From contig CAVVJF010000016.1 of NCBI GenBank assembly GCA_963748485.1, positions 1 to 64,000 on the forward strand: a stretch of DNA of 64,000 nt. Direction: 5' to 3'. The notes below the pieces were generated by a model. The model was not told the origin of the DNA. It saw only the letters and a program-made list of their open reading frames with translations, and made no database searches. Positions 27,613 through 35,731 of the stretch are shown here, in pieces. Source of the stretch: DASRWT01 sp963748485. GTDB taxonomy: Bacteria; Methylomirabilota; Methylomirabilia; Rokubacteriales; CSP1-6. Position 1 is the first letter of the stretch. Each line of letters starts with the position of its first letter. The position numbers and the translations under genes are program-made.

Positions 27613-28785
27613 GTGAGCGGCGCGTTCCGGTTCCTCACCGCGGGGGAATCCCACGGTGAGGGCCTGACCGCCGTCATCGAGGGGCTCCCCGCCGGCCTCC
27701 CCCTCACCGAGGCCGACATCGACGCCGACCTCGCCCGACGCCAGCGCGGCTACGGGCGGGGCGGCCGGATGAAGATCGAGCGCGACCACGCCCACATCTC
27801 CTCGGGCGTGCGCTGGGGGGTGACCCTCGGCAGCCCCCTCACCCTCAGCATCCAGAATCGCGACTGGGAAAACTGGAAGGACACCATGGCGGTGGGCGAG
27901 CCGCCCACCGGTACCGCCGCGAAGGCGGTCACGCGCCCCCGTCCGGGGCACGCCGACCTCGCGGGGGCCATGAAGTACGGGCACCGCGACATCCGCAACG
28001 TCCTCGAGCGCTCAAGCGCCCGGGAGACTACCGCCCGCGTGGCGGTGGCGGGCGTGGCCCGGCGCCTCCTCGGCGAGTTCGGCATCACGATCGTGAGCCA
28101 TGTCACCGAGATCGGCGCGGTGCGCATCGGCCTCCTCGCCGTACCCTGGGACGAGATCGCCCGGCGGGCCGAGGCCAGCGAAGTCCGCTGCGCCGATCCC
28201 GAAGCCGAGCGCGCCATGATCGAGGCCATCGACGTGGCGAAGGGCAAGGGCGATACTCTGGGCGGGGTCTTCGAGGTGGTCGGGCTGGGTTGCCCGGTGG
28301 GCCTCGGCTCCTACGTGCACTGGGATCGCAAGCTCGACGGCCGGCTGGCCCAGGCCTTCTGCTCCATCCACGCCATCAAGGGCGCGGAAGTGGGCATGGG
28401 CTTCGAGGCCGCGCGGCGGCCGGGCTCCGAGGTGCACGACGAGATACTCCTGGATCCCGCCGGCGGGTTCACCCGCGGCACCAACAGCGCGGGCGGGCTC
28501 GAAGGGGGCGTGACCAACGGCCAGCCGGTGGTGGTCCGCGCCGCCATGAAGCCGATCTCGACGCTCCGGCGTCCGCTGCGATCGGTCGACCTCGAGACTA
28601 AGGCGCCCGTCGAGGCGGTGGTGGAGCGCAGCGACGTGTGCGCGGTACCGGCGGCGGGTGTCGTGGGCGAGGCGATGATGGCCATCGTGCTCGCCCAGGC
28701 TTTCCTCGCCAAGTTCGGGGGCGACAGCGTCGACGAGATCCGACGGAACTACCGCACGTATCAGGAGTACCTGAAAAGCTGGTGA
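27613..28785 (+). CDS. aroC: Chorismate synthase
   Basis: 390-aa FMN-dependent enzyme of the shikimate pathway converting EPSP to chorismate. It starts at GTG 27613 (MSGAFRFLTAGESHGEGLTA). Signatures: GESHG near the N-terminus, RRQRGYGRGGRMKIERD, RPRPGHADLAGAMKYGHRDI and RSSARETTARVAVAGVARR, followed by the C-terminal DPAGGFTRGTNSAGGLEGGV. Its length matches the longer bacterial form. It sits 9 bp after pilQ and 39 bp before aroB, a frequent gene order in which aromatic biosynthesis genes follow the pil operon. Confidence 0.97.
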   Translation: MSGAFRFLTAGESHGEGLTAVIEGLPAGLPLTEADIDADLARRQRGYGRGGRMKIERDHAHISSGVRWGVTLGSPLTLSIQNRDWENWKDTMAVGEPPTGTAAKAVTRPRPGHADLAGAMKYGHRDIRNVLERSSARETTARVAVAGVARRLLGEFGITIVSHVTEIGAVRIGLLAVPWDEIARRAEASEVRCADPEAERAMIEAIDVAKGKGDTLGGVFEVVGLGCPVGLGSYVHWDRKLDGRLAQAFCSIHAIKGAEVGMGFEAARRPGSEVHDEILLDPAGGFTRGTNSAGGLEGGVTNGQPVVVRAAMKPISTLRRPLRSVDLETKAPVEAVVERSDVCAVPAAGVVGEAMMAIVLAQAFLAKFGGDSVDEIRRNYRTYQEYLKSW

Positions 28786-28824
28786 CGCGGGCCGCATGGC
28801 CCGCGGCCGCGTACACTCGAGACC

Positions 28825-29907
28825 ATGCACGACATCTCCGTGAGCCTCGGCGCGCGCTCCTACCACATCCTCGTCGAGCCCGGCCTGCTCGGCCGCGCCG
28901 GCGCCGAGCTAGCGCGTCTTGGCGTGGGGCCGAAGGTGGCGCTGTTCTCCGATCCGGGCATACTCGCCCGGCACGGGGCGCCCGTGCGGGAGGGCCTGAT
29001 CCAGGCCGGCTTCCAGGTCACCGTCGTCGAGCTCCCGGAAGGCGAGAGCGCCAAGTCTCTCGAGGTCGCCGGGCGAGGATGGGACGCCCTCCTCGCCGCC
29101 GGCCTCGACCGCGGCTCCACCGTGATGGCGCTGGGCGGGGGCGCCGTCGGGGATCTCGCCGGCTTCGTCGCCGCCACCTACATGCGGGGCATCAACGTCG
29201 TCCAGATTCCCACGACCCTGCTCGGTCAGGTGGACGCCTCGATCGGCGGCAAGACCGCGATCGACCATCCGCGCGCCAAGAACCTCATCGGCGCCTTCCA
29301 TCAGCCGCGGCTCGTGCTGGTGGATCCCGCCGTGCTGACCACGCTGCCGGAACGCGAGTATCGATCGGGCCTCGCCGAGGTGATCAAGCACGGCATCGTG
29401 CTCGACGCCGCCTACTTCGCCGATCTCGAGGCGAGCCGGGGCCCGCTGCTCGAGCGGGAGCTCGGCACGCTGACCCGCGTGGTGGCGGGATCGTGCCGGC
29501 TCAAGGCCCACGTGGTGGAGCGGGACGAGCAGGAGGCCGAGTTGCGCGCGGTGCTCAACTACGGCCACACCATCGGGCACGCCGTGGAGGCGGCCACCGG
29601 CTTCGCCCGGTGGACGCACGGCGAGGCCGTCGCCCTGGGCATCGCCGCCGAGGCGCTCCTGGCCGAGCGGCTGGGCATCGCGAGCGCGTCCACCACGGAG
29701 CGCCAGGTGGAGCTGCTCCGCACCGTGGGACTGCCCGTTCGTGGCTCGGGCGCGGCCCCGTCGATCGTGATGGAGGCCCTCGGCCACGACAAGAAGGCCC
29801 GGAACGGCCGGGTGCCGTTCGTCCTGGCTCCCGAGATCGGGCGCTTCCGGGTCGTCTTCGACGTCCCCCGCGAGGCCGTGCTCGAGACCCTGCGGGAGCT
29901 GGGGTGA
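28825..29907 (+). CDS. aroB: 3-dehydroquinate synthase
   Basis: 360-aa NAD+- and divalent-metal-dependent enzyme making 3-dehydroquinate from DAHP, the second step of the shikimate pathway. The NAD-binding loop reads STVMALGGGAVGDLAGFVAA and is followed by IPTTLLGQVDASIGGKTAID. Metal ligands are the Glu of GLAEVIKHG and the His residues in LNYGHTIGHAVE and WTHGEAVALGI. Length is normal. It is co-oriented with aroC, and its stop overlaps the GTG of the next glycosyltransferase-like gene. Confidence 0.97.
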   Translation: MHDISVSLGARSYHILVEPGLLGRAGAELARLGVGPKVALFSDPGILARHGAPVREGLIQAGFQVTVVELPEGESAKSLEVAGRGWDALLAAGLDRGSTVMALGGGAVGDLAGFVAATYMRGINVVQIPTTLLGQVDASIGGKTAIDHPRAKNLIGAFHQPRLVLVDPAVLTTLPEREYRSGLAEVIKHGIVLDAAYFADLEASRGPLLERELGTLTRVVAGSCRLKAHVVERDEQEAELRAVLNYGHTIGHAVEAATGFARWTHGEAVALGIAAEALLAERLGIASASTTERQVELLRTVGLPVRGSGAAPSIVMEALGHDKKARNGRVPFVLAPEIGRFRVVFDVPREAVLETLRELG

Positions 29908-31901
29908 CCGAGCCGCAGCTCGGCGCCCCCCGACCCGGGGCCCGGTCTCGCTGGGCGCTCCCGCTGGCCGTCGCGCTGGTGGGCATGCTCGCATTCCTTC
30001 CCGGGCTGAGCGGCGAGTTCCTCGACTGGGATGATCGCGAGAACTTCCTTCACAACCCACACTACCGGGGCCTGGGAGCCGACCAACTGCACTGGATGGT
30101 CACGACCGCGCGCATGGGTCACTGGATCCCCGTGACCTGGCTCACGTTCGCCGTGGACTGGAGTGTGTGGGGCATGAACCCGTTCGGCTATCACCTCACG
30201 ACGCTGGTGCTGCACGGCCTGGCCGCCACGCTCTTCTATCTGGTGGCCCGCCGGCTACTGGCGGCCGCGCGGCCCCGGTGGCCCGAGGGGATGCTCAGCC
30301 TGGGCGCCGCCCTCGCCGCCTTGCTCTTCGCGGTACACCCGCTCCGGGCCGAGTCGGTGGCCTGGATCACGGAGCGTCGGGACGTTCTCGCCGGTGTCTT
30401 TTTCCTGGCGGCGACGCTCACGTACCTCGGCCGGTGGACGCCGGACGGCACGCTGCGTCCGCATGCGCGGTGGCGCTATCTCGCCGCGCTCGTCCTGTTC
30501 GCGGGAGCCCTCGGCGCGAAGGTCATGACGGTGACTCTGCCTGCCGTGCTGCTCATCCTCGACGTCTACCCCCTGCGGCGCCTCGGCCCGGGGGCGGGGA
30601 CGGGGGGATGGCTCGGCCGGAGCGGCCGCTGGGTCTGGCTCGAGAAGGCGCCCTTCGCCCTGCTCGGGGTCGTCGCCGCCGCCGTCGCCATCGGGGTCAA
30701 CCGTGCGCAGGACAACCTCACCTCCGTGAGCCATGTGGGCCTGGCCGAGCGCCTGGCCATCTCGGCCTACTCGCTGCTGTTCTATCCATGGAAGACGCTG
30801 GTGCCGCTGGGGCTTTCACCCATGTACGAGCTGCCCTACCCGCTCGAGGCCTGGCGCTGGCCCTTCCCCGCCGCCGCCCTCGCGGTGCTCGCGGTCACGG
30901 CCGGGACGGTCGCGCTGGCCCGGAAGTCGCCCGCGGTGCTCGTCGGATGGCTCGCCTATGTCGTGATGGCGCTCCCCGTGGCCGGCCTGATCCAGAACGG
31001 CTTCCAGATCGCCGCCGATCGCTACAGCTACCTGCCCTGCCTCCCCTGGGCCGTGCTGGCGGGCACCGCGCTCGCGACGCTGATCATGGGGCGAGCGGAG
31101 CGGGCGAGGCTCGTGCCCGCCGCCGCGGTCGGCGCAGGGCTGGTCGTGCTCGCGGCGATGACCTGGCAGCAGACGAAGGTCTGGCGGAACGGTGAGACCC
31201 TGTGGCAGCGCGCGCTGGCGGTGGCGCCCTCGTCGGTGGCCCACGCGAACCTGGGGCTCACGCTGGCCCGCCGGGGCGATACGGCGGGGGCCATCCCGCA
31301 CTATCACGAGGCCCTGCGCCTCCGGCCGGTCTACGCCGAGGCCTGGAGCAACTTTGCCCTCGCGCAGAGCCAGCAAGGGGACCTGGCCGGGGCCGAGGCG
31401 AGCCTCCGCGAGGCGGTCCGTCTCAGGCCCCGCTTCGCGACGGCGTGGAGCAATCTCGGCATGGTGCGGGCCCGAAGGGGCCGGAGCGGAGAGGCGGTGG
31501 CCGCGTATACAGAGGCCCTGCGGCTCGCGCCCGACCACCCGGACGCGCACGGCAATCTGGGCGCGACCTTGGACGCGCAGGGACAGGGCGAGCCGGCGCT
31601 GCGCCATCTCCGCGAGGCCGCGCGACTCCGCCCGGAATCGGCCGACGCGCAGGGCAACCTCGGCATCTTTCACGCGCGACGCGGCAACCTACCCGCGGCG
31701 ACCGAATACTTCGAGGAAGCGCTGCGGCTGCGACCCGACTCGCCGGAGGCGCACAACAACCTTGGCCTGGCCCTCGCACAGCAAGGTCGCCTCGACGCGG
31801 CGACCGCGCACTTCCGCGAGGCGGTTCGGCTGCGGCCCGGGTACCGGGACGCCCAGCTCAACCTGGCGAGGGCCCAGTCGGTCTTTGGGAGCCGCCAATA
31901 G
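29904..31901 (+). CDS. TPR membrane glycosyltransferase-like protein (paralogue 3)
   Basis: 665-aa relative of the two genes after pilA. GTG 29904 overlaps the aroB stop (GTGA) and puts the first helix at residues ~15-35. Landmarks: GEFLDWDDRENFLHNPHYRG after helix 1, ARMGHWIPVTWLTFAVDWSV, FAVHPLRAESVAWITERRDV and IAADRYSYLPCLPWAVLAGT. The C-terminal ~240 residues are at least six consecutive TPRs (AHANLGLTLARRGDTAGAIP, AEAWSNFALAQSQQGDLAGA and similar), more regular than in the other paralogues. It belongs to the TMTC-like group of TPR glycosyltransferases; donor and acceptor are unknown. Confidence 0.75.
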   Translation: MTEPQLGAPRPGARSRWALPLAVALVGMLAFLPGLSGEFLDWDDRENFLHNPHYRGLGADQLHWMVTTARMGHWIPVTWLTFAVDWSVWGMNPFGYHLTTLVLHGLAATLFYLVARRLLAAARPRWPEGMLSLGAALAALLFAVHPLRAESVAWITERRDVLAGVFFLAATLTYLGRWTPDGTLRPHARWRYLAALVLFAGALGAKVMTVTLPAVLLILDVYPLRRLGPGAGTGGWLGRSGRWVWLEKAPFALLGVVAAAVAIGVNRAQDNLTSVSHVGLAERLAISAYSLLFYPWKTLVPLGLSPMYELPYPLEAWRWPFPAAALAVLAVTAGTVALARKSPAVLVGWLAYVVMALPVAGLIQNGFQIAADRYSYLPCLPWAVLAGTALATLIMGRAERARLVPAAAVGAGLVVLAAMTWQQTKVWRNGETLWQRALAVAPSSVAHANLGLTLARRGDTAGAIPHYHEALRLRPVYAEAWSNFALAQSQQGDLAGAEASLREAVRLRPRFATAWSNLGMVRARRGRSGEAVAAYTEALRLAPDHPDAHGNLGATLDAQGQGEPALRHLREAARLRPESADAQGNLGIFHARRGNLPAATEYFEEALRLRPDSPEAHNNLGLALAQQGRLDAATAHFREAVRLRPGYRDAQLNLARAQSVFGSRQ

Positions 31902-31915
31902 CGCTCGTCGCCTGG

Positions 31916-31944
31916 TTGACGGAGCCACCGCCGCCGCGTATAAA
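31916..31944 (+). promoter_or_regulatory. Promoter for the TPR-efp-acc gene group
   Basis: TTGACG (31916-31921), 17-bp spacer, TATAAA (31939-31944). The predicted start at about 31951 is only 4 nt before ATG 31955, so the transcript is nearly leaderless. Confidence 0.72.
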
Positions 31945-31954
31945 AGGACTCGCC

Positions 31955-32620
31955 ATGGTTCAGCCGGTTCCTCGGGCCGGCTCCGGTGTGGCGGCCGAGG
32001 ATGCCGCTCACGCCGCGGTCATCCGCCGCTATGAAGAGCGGCTCGCCAAGGACCCGTCCTCGCTGGCCTTCGCGCCGCTGGCGGATGCGTATCGAAAGGC
32101 CGGTCGAACCGGGGAGGCCATACGGCTCTGCGAGGACGGCCTGGGACGCTTCCCGCACTACGCCACTGCGCGCCTCATCCTCGCCAAGACACTGCTCGAC
32201 GAGGGGCAAGGGGACCGGGCGCGGGGTGAACTGGAGACCATCGTCGCCGCCGGGGCGCGAGACGCGGAAGCCCACCGCCTGCTGGGCGAGATTCATCGGA
32301 AGGCGGGCCGCCTCGACGCGGCCCTGGAGCAGCTCGAGCACGCAGCGCGACTCGATCCATCGGATAGAGAGTCCAGGTTGGCGGCGGAGATGCTGCGCGG
32401 GCGGGGCCGCGCGCCGGAGGGCTCGGCGCTGGCCGGCCTCCTGACCGACGACACGTTCGCCACGGAGAGCTTCGGGGCGCTGTGCCTCGAGCAGGGGCTG
32501 GTCGACGAGGCGGCGCAGGTGCTCCTGCGCGTGCTCCAGGCCCACCCGGACTCCGCCGGCGCCCGCGACCGGCTGGAGCGGGCGATTCGACTCAAGACGC
32601 AACGACGGAAAGGGCCATAG
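31955..32620 (+). CDS. TPR-repeat protein
   Basis: 221-aa soluble protein. I start at ATG 31955, just after the promoter; the longer frame runs back through the upstream gene. It has four to five TPR-like helix pairs (IRRYEERLAKDPSSLAFAPL, ADAYRKAGRTGEAIRLCEDG, AHRLLGEIHRKAGRLDAALE, GALCLEQGLVDEAAQVLLRV) and a basic C-terminus. There is no signal peptide, so it is probably a cytoplasmic scaffold. Its partner is not evident. It is followed after 4 bp by efp, with which it is probably co-transcribed. Confidence 0.8.
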   Translation: MVQPVPRAGSGVAAEDAAHAAVIRRYEERLAKDPSSLAFAPLADAYRKAGRTGEAIRLCEDGLGRFPHYATARLILAKTLLDEGQGDRARGELETIVAAGARDAEAHRLLGEIHRKAGRLDAALEQLEHAARLDPSDRESRLAAEMLRGRGRAPEGSALAGLLTDDTFATESFGALCLEQGLVDEAAQVLLRVLQAHPDSAGARDRLERAIRLKTQRRKGP

Positions 32621-32624
32621 CGCG

Positions 32625-33194
32625 ATGCTGGTGTCCACGGCGGAGTTCAAGAAGGGACTCAAGATACAGTTCGACGGGCAGCCGTACAGCATCGTCGACT
32701 TCCAGCACGTGAAGCCCGGGAAGGGCGGCGCGTTCGTCCGGACCAAGCTCAAGCACATGAAGCAGGGCCGGGTGATCGACAACACATTCAGAGCGGGTGA
32801 AAAGGTGGAGTTGGTCGATTTCGACGAGAAGCACATGCAGTTCCTCTACCGGGACGATCGCTACCACTTCATGGATCTCGAGACCTACGAGCAGATCTCG
32901 CTATCCGAGAACGAGGTGGGGGACGCGCGTGACTACCTCAAGGAGAACACGGAGGTCGACATCCTGCTCATCGACGGCAGCCCCGCCACCGTGGAGCTGC
33001 CGAACTTCCTCGAGCTGCAGGTCGTCAAGACGGACCCCGGCATCCGGGGCGACACCGCCTCCGGGGGCTCCAAGCCGGCCATCCTCGAGACCGGCGCGGT
33101 GGTGCAGGTACCCCTCTTCCTCAACGAGGGCGACGTGGTGAAGGTCGACACTCGCAGCGGCGAGTACCTGGGCCGCGTCGCGGCGGCGCGGTAG
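32625..33194 (+). CDS. efp: Elongation factor P
   Basis: 189-aa tRNA-mimicking factor that enters the ribosomal E site to relieve stalling at polyproline. It has three beta-barrel domains: KOW-like (residues 1-65), OB (66-128) and C-terminal OB with TASGGSKPAILETGAVVQVP. The tip loop reads KPGKGGAFVR with Lys34 at the functional position, so a lysine-type EF-P; no modification enzyme (EpmA/EpmB, EarP) is encoded in this window. PilQ and the TPR glycosyltransferases have Pro-rich stretches that would need it. It lies 4 bp after the TPR gene and 8 bp before accB. Confidence 0.97.
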   Translation: MLVSTAEFKKGLKIQFDGQPYSIVDFQHVKPGKGGAFVRTKLKHMKQGRVIDNTFRAGEKVELVDFDEKHMQFLYRDDRYHFMDLETYEQISLSENEVGDARDYLKENTEVDILLIDGSPATVELPNFLELQVVKTDPGIRGDTASGGSKPAILETGAVVQVPLFLNEGDVVKVDTRSGEYLGRVAAAR

Positions 33195-33202
33195 GGGCGG
33201 CG

Positions 33203-33670
33203 ATGCCTGCCCCGCGCAACGGCGGCAAGGCGCCGGCGGCGGCATCCGCCCGCCCGACGGTGAGCGAGCTCGTGGAGCTCGCCGTCAAGCACGATCTCGC
33301 CGAGCTCGAGGTGGAGCAGGGCGGCACGCGCATCCGCGTGGTCCGCGAGCGGAGCGCGCCGGCGGCCGCGCCCCGGGGAGACGGCGCGGCGGCGGTGCCC
33401 GCGGCGGAGGCGCCCCTCGCCACCAACCTGGTCAATATCGAGGCGCCCATGGTCGGCACCTTCTACCGCGCGCCGTCGCCCGACGCCGCCCCCTTCGTGC
33501 AGGAAGGCGATGTGGTCAAGGACGGGCAAGTGCTCTGCATCATCGAAGCGATGAAGCTCATGAACGAGATCGAGGCCAAGGTGGCCGGCCGCGTCGTCCG
33601 CGTGCTGGTGGAGAACAGCCAGCCCGTCGAGTTCGGCCAGCCACTGTTCCTCATCGACCCCGGGGCGTAG
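33203..33670 (+). CDS. accB: Biotin carboxyl carrier protein of acetyl-CoA carboxylase
   Basis: 155-aa carrier whose biotin shuttles CO2 from AccC to the carboxyltransferase, giving malonyl-CoA for fatty acid synthesis. An N-terminal helical region (VSELVELAVKHDLAELEVEQ) is followed by an Ala/Pro-rich linker and the biotinyl domain (residues ~78-155). The biotinylated Lys lies in CIIEAMKLMNEIEAK, and the protruding-thumb segment FYRAPSPDAAPFVQEGDVVK is present. It is followed 7 bp later by accC, the usual pair; accA/accD lie elsewhere. Confidence 0.96.
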   Translation: MPAPRNGGKAPAAASARPTVSELVELAVKHDLAELEVEQGGTRIRVVRERSAPAAAPRGDGAAAVPAAEAPLATNLVNIEAPMVGTFYRAPSPDAAPFVQEGDVVKDGQVLCIIEAMKLMNEIEAKVAGRVVRVLVENSQPVEFGQPLFLIDPGA

Positions 33671-33677
33671 CCGCCCC

Positions 33678-35012
33678 GTGTTCCACAAGATCCTCATCGC
33701 CAATCGCGGGGAGATCGCGCTCCGCGTAATCCGGACATGCCGCGAGATGGGCATCCGCACCGTGATGGCCCACTCCACCGCGGACGCGGACTCGCTCCCC
33801 GTTCGGCTCGCCGACGAGTCGATCTGCATCGGACCCGCCGAGTCGCGCGGGAGCTATCTCAACATCCCCAGCATCATCTCCGCCGCCTCCATCACCGACA
33901 GCGAGGCGATCCATCCCGGTTACGGGCTCCTCTCGGAGAATGCCGCCTTCGCGGAGATCTGCCGGGCCTGCGGCATCACCTTCATCGGGCCCTCTCCTGA
34001 GGCCATTCGCCTCATGGGGGACAAGGCCCAGGCTCGCGAGATGGCGAAGGCAGCGGGAGCGCCGGTGGTGCCCGGCAGCGAAGGCCCCCTGCCCGGGGTG
34101 GACGATGCCCAGGATCTCGGCGATCGCGTGGGCTACCCGGTCATGCTCAAGGCCGCCGCCGGCGGCGGCGGGCGCGGCATGCGCATCGTTCGCGCCCGCG
34201 AGGAGCTGCCGCGCGCCTTCGCCACCTGCCAGGCGGAGGCGCAGAAGGCGTTCTCGTCGGGCGAGCTCTACCTCGAGAAGTTCGTGGACGAGGCGCGCCA
34301 CGTCGAGGTGCAGGTCATGGGCGACAAGAACGGCATCCGTGTGCACATGGGCGAGCGCGACTGCTCGGTGCAGCGGCGCCATCAGAAGCTCGTCGAGGAG
34401 TCCCCCGCGCCCTCCATCTCCGCGGAGACCCGGGCGGGGTTGGCGCGGGCCGCCCTCGCCGTCGCCAACGCGGTGAACTACGTCTCCGCAGGCACCGTCG
34501 AGTTCCTCGTGGCGCGCGACGGCCGCTTCTACTTCATCGAGATGAACACGCGCATCCAGGTCGAGCATCCCGTCACTGAGTTCGTCACCGGCCTCGACCT
34601 CGTCCGCGAGCAGATCCGCATCGCCGCCGGGGACTCGCTCGGGTACAAGCAGGAGTCGATCCGGTTCAACGGCCACGCGCTCGAGTGCCGGATCAACGCG
34701 GAGGACCCCGAGACGTTCGTGCCCTCCCCCGGCCGCGTCACGGTGTGGGTGCCGCCGGGCGGTCGCAACGTGCGCGTGGACAGTCACCTCTTCGCCGGCT
34801 ACTCGGTGCCGCCCCACTACGACTCGCTCATCGCCAAGATCATCGTGCACGGCGCCGACCGCGCGGAGTCCATTGCCCGCATGCAGCGAGCGCTCGCCGA
34901 GACGGTGATCGAGGGCGTCAAGACCACCATCCCGTACCACCAGAAGCTCCTGTCCGATCCCGCGTTCGTCTCCGGCGAGTTCTCCCTCCCGCGCCTCGAG
35001 CACGCGCTCTAG
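33678..35012 (+). CDS. accC: Biotin carboxylase subunit of acetyl-CoA carboxylase
   Basis: 444-aa ATP-grasp enzyme that carboxylates biotin on AccB using bicarbonate and ATP. GTG start (MFHKILIANRGEIALRVIRT). Order: N-terminal biotin-carboxylase domain to residue ~115, ATP-grasp domain with the glycine-rich loop LKAAAGGGGRGMRIV (around residue 160) and metal-binding FYFIEMNTRIQVEHPVTEFV, then the C-terminal domain with ALECRINAEDPETFVPSPG. Length is normal. Its stop is 1 bp before the thiE GTG. Confidence 0.97.
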   Translation: MFHKILIANRGEIALRVIRTCREMGIRTVMAHSTADADSLPVRLADESICIGPAESRGSYLNIPSIISAASITDSEAIHPGYGLLSENAAFAEICRACGITFIGPSPEAIRLMGDKAQAREMAKAAGAPVVPGSEGPLPGVDDAQDLGDRVGYPVMLKAAAGGGGRGMRIVRAREELPRAFATCQAEAQKAFSSGELYLEKFVDEARHVEVQVMGDKNGIRVHMGERDCSVQRRHQKLVEESPAPSISAETRAGLARAALAVANAVNYVSAGTVEFLVARDGRFYFIEMNTRIQVEHPVTEFVTGLDLVREQIRIAAGDSLGYKQESIRFNGHALECRINAEDPETFVPSPGRVTVWVPPGGRNVRVDSHLFAGYSVPPHYDSLIAKIIVHGADRAESIARMQRALAETVIEGVKTTIPYHQKLLSDPAFVSGEFSLPRLEHAL

Positions 35013-35013
35013 C

Positions 35014-35658
35014 GTGCGCCTGCCGTCGCCGCTCTACGTGATCCTCGACCCCGAGGCGGCACGCGGGCGCGCCCTGCCCGACCTCCTCGAGGCCGTGCTC
35101 GCGGGCGGCGCCCGGATCGTCCAGCTCCGCGACAAGACCCGCCCGATGGCGGATCTCCTCCCCGTGGCGCGCGCGCTCCGCTTGCGGTGCCGGGCGGCGG
35201 GCGCGCTCTTCATCGTCAACGACCGGGCCGACCTCGCGCTCGCGGTGGATGCCGACGGCCTGCACGTCGGCCAGGACGATCTGCCGGCGGCGGCGGCGCG
35301 GCGCATCGTGCCTCGGCCGATGATCCTGGGCGTCTCCACTCACGATCCCGAGCAGGCCCGGCAGGCGGTCGCCGACGGGGCCGACTACGTGGCGGTCGGC
35401 AGCATGTTCCCCACCGCGACCAAGGTGGGGTTCCAGCTCGTCGGCCCCGCTCTGCTCCGGCGGGTACGGCCGGATGTCGCCGTGCCCCTCGTCGCTATCG
35501 GCGGGATCACCGAGACCAATGTGGGCGAGGTGATGGCCGCCGGCGCCGACGCCGCCGCCGTCATCTCGGGGGTGTGCGGGGCACCCGATCCGCAGGCGGC
35601 AACCGCGCGATTCCTCAGCGCGATCGGCTCCCCGGGCCCCCTCGGGCGCGACCGTTGA
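35014..35658 (+). CDS. thiE: Thiamine-phosphate synthase
   Basis: 214-aa TIM-barrel enzyme coupling HMP-PP and thiazole phosphate to thiamine phosphate. GTG start. Motifs: GGARIVQLRDKTRPMADLLP, FIVNDRADLALAVDADGLHV, the phosphate loop HVGQDDLP, YVAVGSMFPTATK, and LVAIGGITETNVGEVMAAGA. It appears to be the last gene of the TPR-efp-accBC group. Its stop codon lies inside the -35 box of the downstream livK promoter. Confidence 0.94.
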   Translation: MRLPSPLYVILDPEAARGRALPDLLEAVLAGGARIVQLRDKTRPMADLLPVARALRLRCRAAGALFIVNDRADLALAVDADGLHVGQDDLPAAAARRIVPRPMILGVSTHDPEQARQAVADGADYVAVGSMFPTATKVGFQLVGPALLRRVRPDVAVPLVAIGGITETNVGEVMAAGADAAAVISGVCGAPDPQAATARFLSAIGSPGPLGRDR

Positions 35659-35682
35659 CGGACCTGCAAAAATCGCTATAAT
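35655..35682 (+). promoter_or_regulatory. Promoter for the liv operon
   Basis: TTGACG (35655-35660), 16-bp spacer and a perfect TATAAT (35677-35682). The predicted start near 35689 gives a ~43-nt leader with GGAGG before the livK ATG at 35732. Confidence 0.82.
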
Positions 35683-35731
35683 GCACTCGCCCTCAACCCC
35701 CAACTCGCCGTCGTCTTGGAGGAATGAAGCA

